64,000 nucleotides of DNA from Azovibrio restrictus DSM 23866 (GTDB lineage Bacteria; Pseudomonadota; Gammaproteobacteria; Burkholderiales; Rhodocyclaceae), in contig NZ_AUCH01000006.1 of the NCBI RefSeq assembly GCF_000429665.1, positions 62,001-126,000 of the forward strand, written 5' to 3'. The notes under the pieces were generated by a model. The model saw nothing but the letters and a program-made list of their open reading frames with translations. It did no database searches and was not told the DNA's origin. Both the position numbers and the translations under genes were made by a program. Of the stretch, positions 63,287 through 64,000 are shown piece after piece. Within the stretch, counting starts at the first letter, position 1. Every line of letters starts with the position of its first letter.

Positions 63287-64000
63287 TCACAGCCGGCGGC
63301 TGACCAGAAACAGGTAGGGCAGGGCCAGGAAGGGCCAGATGGTGGAAATCCAGCGGGTCAGGCCGTTGAAGTTGAGGAAGTGGCCCTGGCGCCAGAGGGC
63401 CAGGGCGGCGGGGGAATAGGGGTCGATGGGGGCCAGGTTCACCAGGATGGCGCCGATCAGCAGGGCCAGGGCCGCCAGGATCAGGCGTCCCAGGGGCGGC
63501 AGCAGCAACAGCAGGCCCAGGGTCATGGCCCCCAGGCGCAGGCCCTGTTCCACTCCGGGGGTCAGCCAGTCGAGGAAGTCCCCGGGGCCCGCCAGCAAGG
63601 CCGCCCCCAGGCTGCGTACCAGGGCGGCGCCGAGGAAGAACAGGGGCACCAGCAGGTAGGCCAGCCAGCGTCCCCGGGTCATGGCTCCGGCAAACAGGCC
63701 CACTGCCACCAGGTTGCTGGCCACCACGGCGGTTTCGGCCAGGCGGTAGGTATCCGGTCCGTAGCTCAGGCTGGGCAGCCAGCCCAGGGCCAGGCGCAGG
63801 TCGCCGGTGCCGAACAGCAGGGTTTCCGGGGAGAGCAGGGTCAGGAGCCACAGGCCGAGCAGGGTGAGGCCCAGGTCCACCAGCGGCAGCTCGGCGATCA
63901 GCCGGGGGCGCCAGCCCTTCCACAGGGCCCGCAGGCGCAGGCCGGCCCAGGTCGCCAGCAGGCTGCCCAGCAGGCTGCCCAGGCTGTTGCAGCCCAGGTC
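63287..64000 (-). CDS. VanZ-family membrane protein (partial, runs off the right edge)
   Basis: An open frame continues to base 64000 with no start inside the window, giving at least 237 residues. The N-terminal part seen has D-L-G-C-N-S-L-G-S-L-L-G, a VanZ-like DxxxNxxG signature, followed by about six hydrophobic helices. VanZ proteins are membrane proteins of uncertain function, one of them in glycopeptide resistance. Codon use is again of the host type (CCC, CGG). Confidence 0.75.
   Translation of the reverse strand, partial: DLGCNSLGSLLGSLLATWAGLRLRALWKGWRPRLIAELPLVDLGLTLLGLWLLTLLSPETLLFGTGDLRLALGWLPSLSYGPDTYRLAETAVVASNLVAVGLFAGAMTRGRWLAYLLVPLFFLGAALVRSLGAALLAGPGDFLDWLTPGVEQGLRLGAMTLGLLLLLPPLGRLILAALALLIGAILVNLAPIDPYSPAALALWRQGHFLNFNGLTRWISTIWPFLALPYLFLVSRRL

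Noticed and set aside
1..64000. CRISPR arrays, tRNA, rRNA or transposase genes
   Set aside because: No regularly spaced repeats, tRNA-like cloverleaf or rRNA sequence was noticed by reading, and no transposase-like protein was found in any supported reading frame.

Overview
The window reads as a chromosomal segment of a high-GC Gram-negative bacterium, most likely a betaproteobacterium of the Rhodocyclales (Azospira/Dechloromonas-like). That placement is inferred from gene content: HPr kinase/phosphorylase next to PtsN and RpoN, two BPSS1780-type membrane proteins beside nadD, a KdpFABC-type potassium pump locus, and cobalamin salvage genes. No rRNA, tRNA, CRISPR array, phage or recognisable transposase was found.

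Layout. 1-8.5 kb: tail of an unknown gene with a strong terminator, then the leftward kdpABCDE operon (high-affinity K+ pump plus its sensor/regulator), with phased GAATTTACG repeats upstream. 8.5-14.3 kb: an NAD salvage unit, made of a leftward NrtR-type regulator with an inactivated Nudix box and a rightward nicotinamidase-pncB-nadE-nadM/Nudix operon. The two are separated by a promoter overlapped by TAGTTGC inverted repeats. 14.4-15.8 kb: a lower-GC patch with small orphan genes and two integron attC recombination sites, i.e. a cluster of attC sites without an integrase. 15.9-19.2 kb: six leftward genes of unknown function, including a 59-residue membrane protein. 19.4-22.7 kb: a DctB/DctD-type sensor kinase and sigma-54 activator. 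22.8-24.6 kb: a membrane protein, a cupin and a methyltransferase. 24.7-29.1 kb: cobalamin genes (btuF, threonine-phosphate decarboxylase, cbiB leftward; cobQ rightward).

29.2-45.6 kb is mostly housekeeping: two related membrane proteins, nadD-rsfS-rlmH-maf, a stand-alone CZB zinc-sensor protein, trhP, rng, a Lon-like protease, a dienelactone hydrolase, then recA (with a clear LexA box)-recX-lptB-rpoN-hpf-ptsN-hprK and a small secreted PsiF-repeat protein. 45.7-55.1 kb carries a LysR/TauE pair, a sirtuin, a PAS-GGDEF-EAL protein, two orphan genes, and a NarL-type regulator with its four-PAS sensor kinase. 55.2-59.3 kb is an RND efflux operon preceded by two identical palindromes.

59.5-63.3 kb looks foreign: Leu CTC, Pro CCG, Ser TCG and Arg CGC codons are common there, unlike the flanks. 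It holds a NhaR-like LysR regulator, a TerB-like gene with an odd N-terminus, a MITE-like inverted repeat, terC, a PAP2 phosphatase and diacylglycerol kinase. The window ends inside a VanZ-family gene.

Functional themes are NAD economy (NrtR operon, nadD, sirtuin), envelope and ion stress (kdp, RND, TerC, PAP2/DagK), and nitrogen/carbon signalling (RpoN-PtsN-HprK with a sigma-54 activator). The least explained material is the integron cassette patch, the adjacent hypothetical cluster, and the 59.5-63.3 kb insert.
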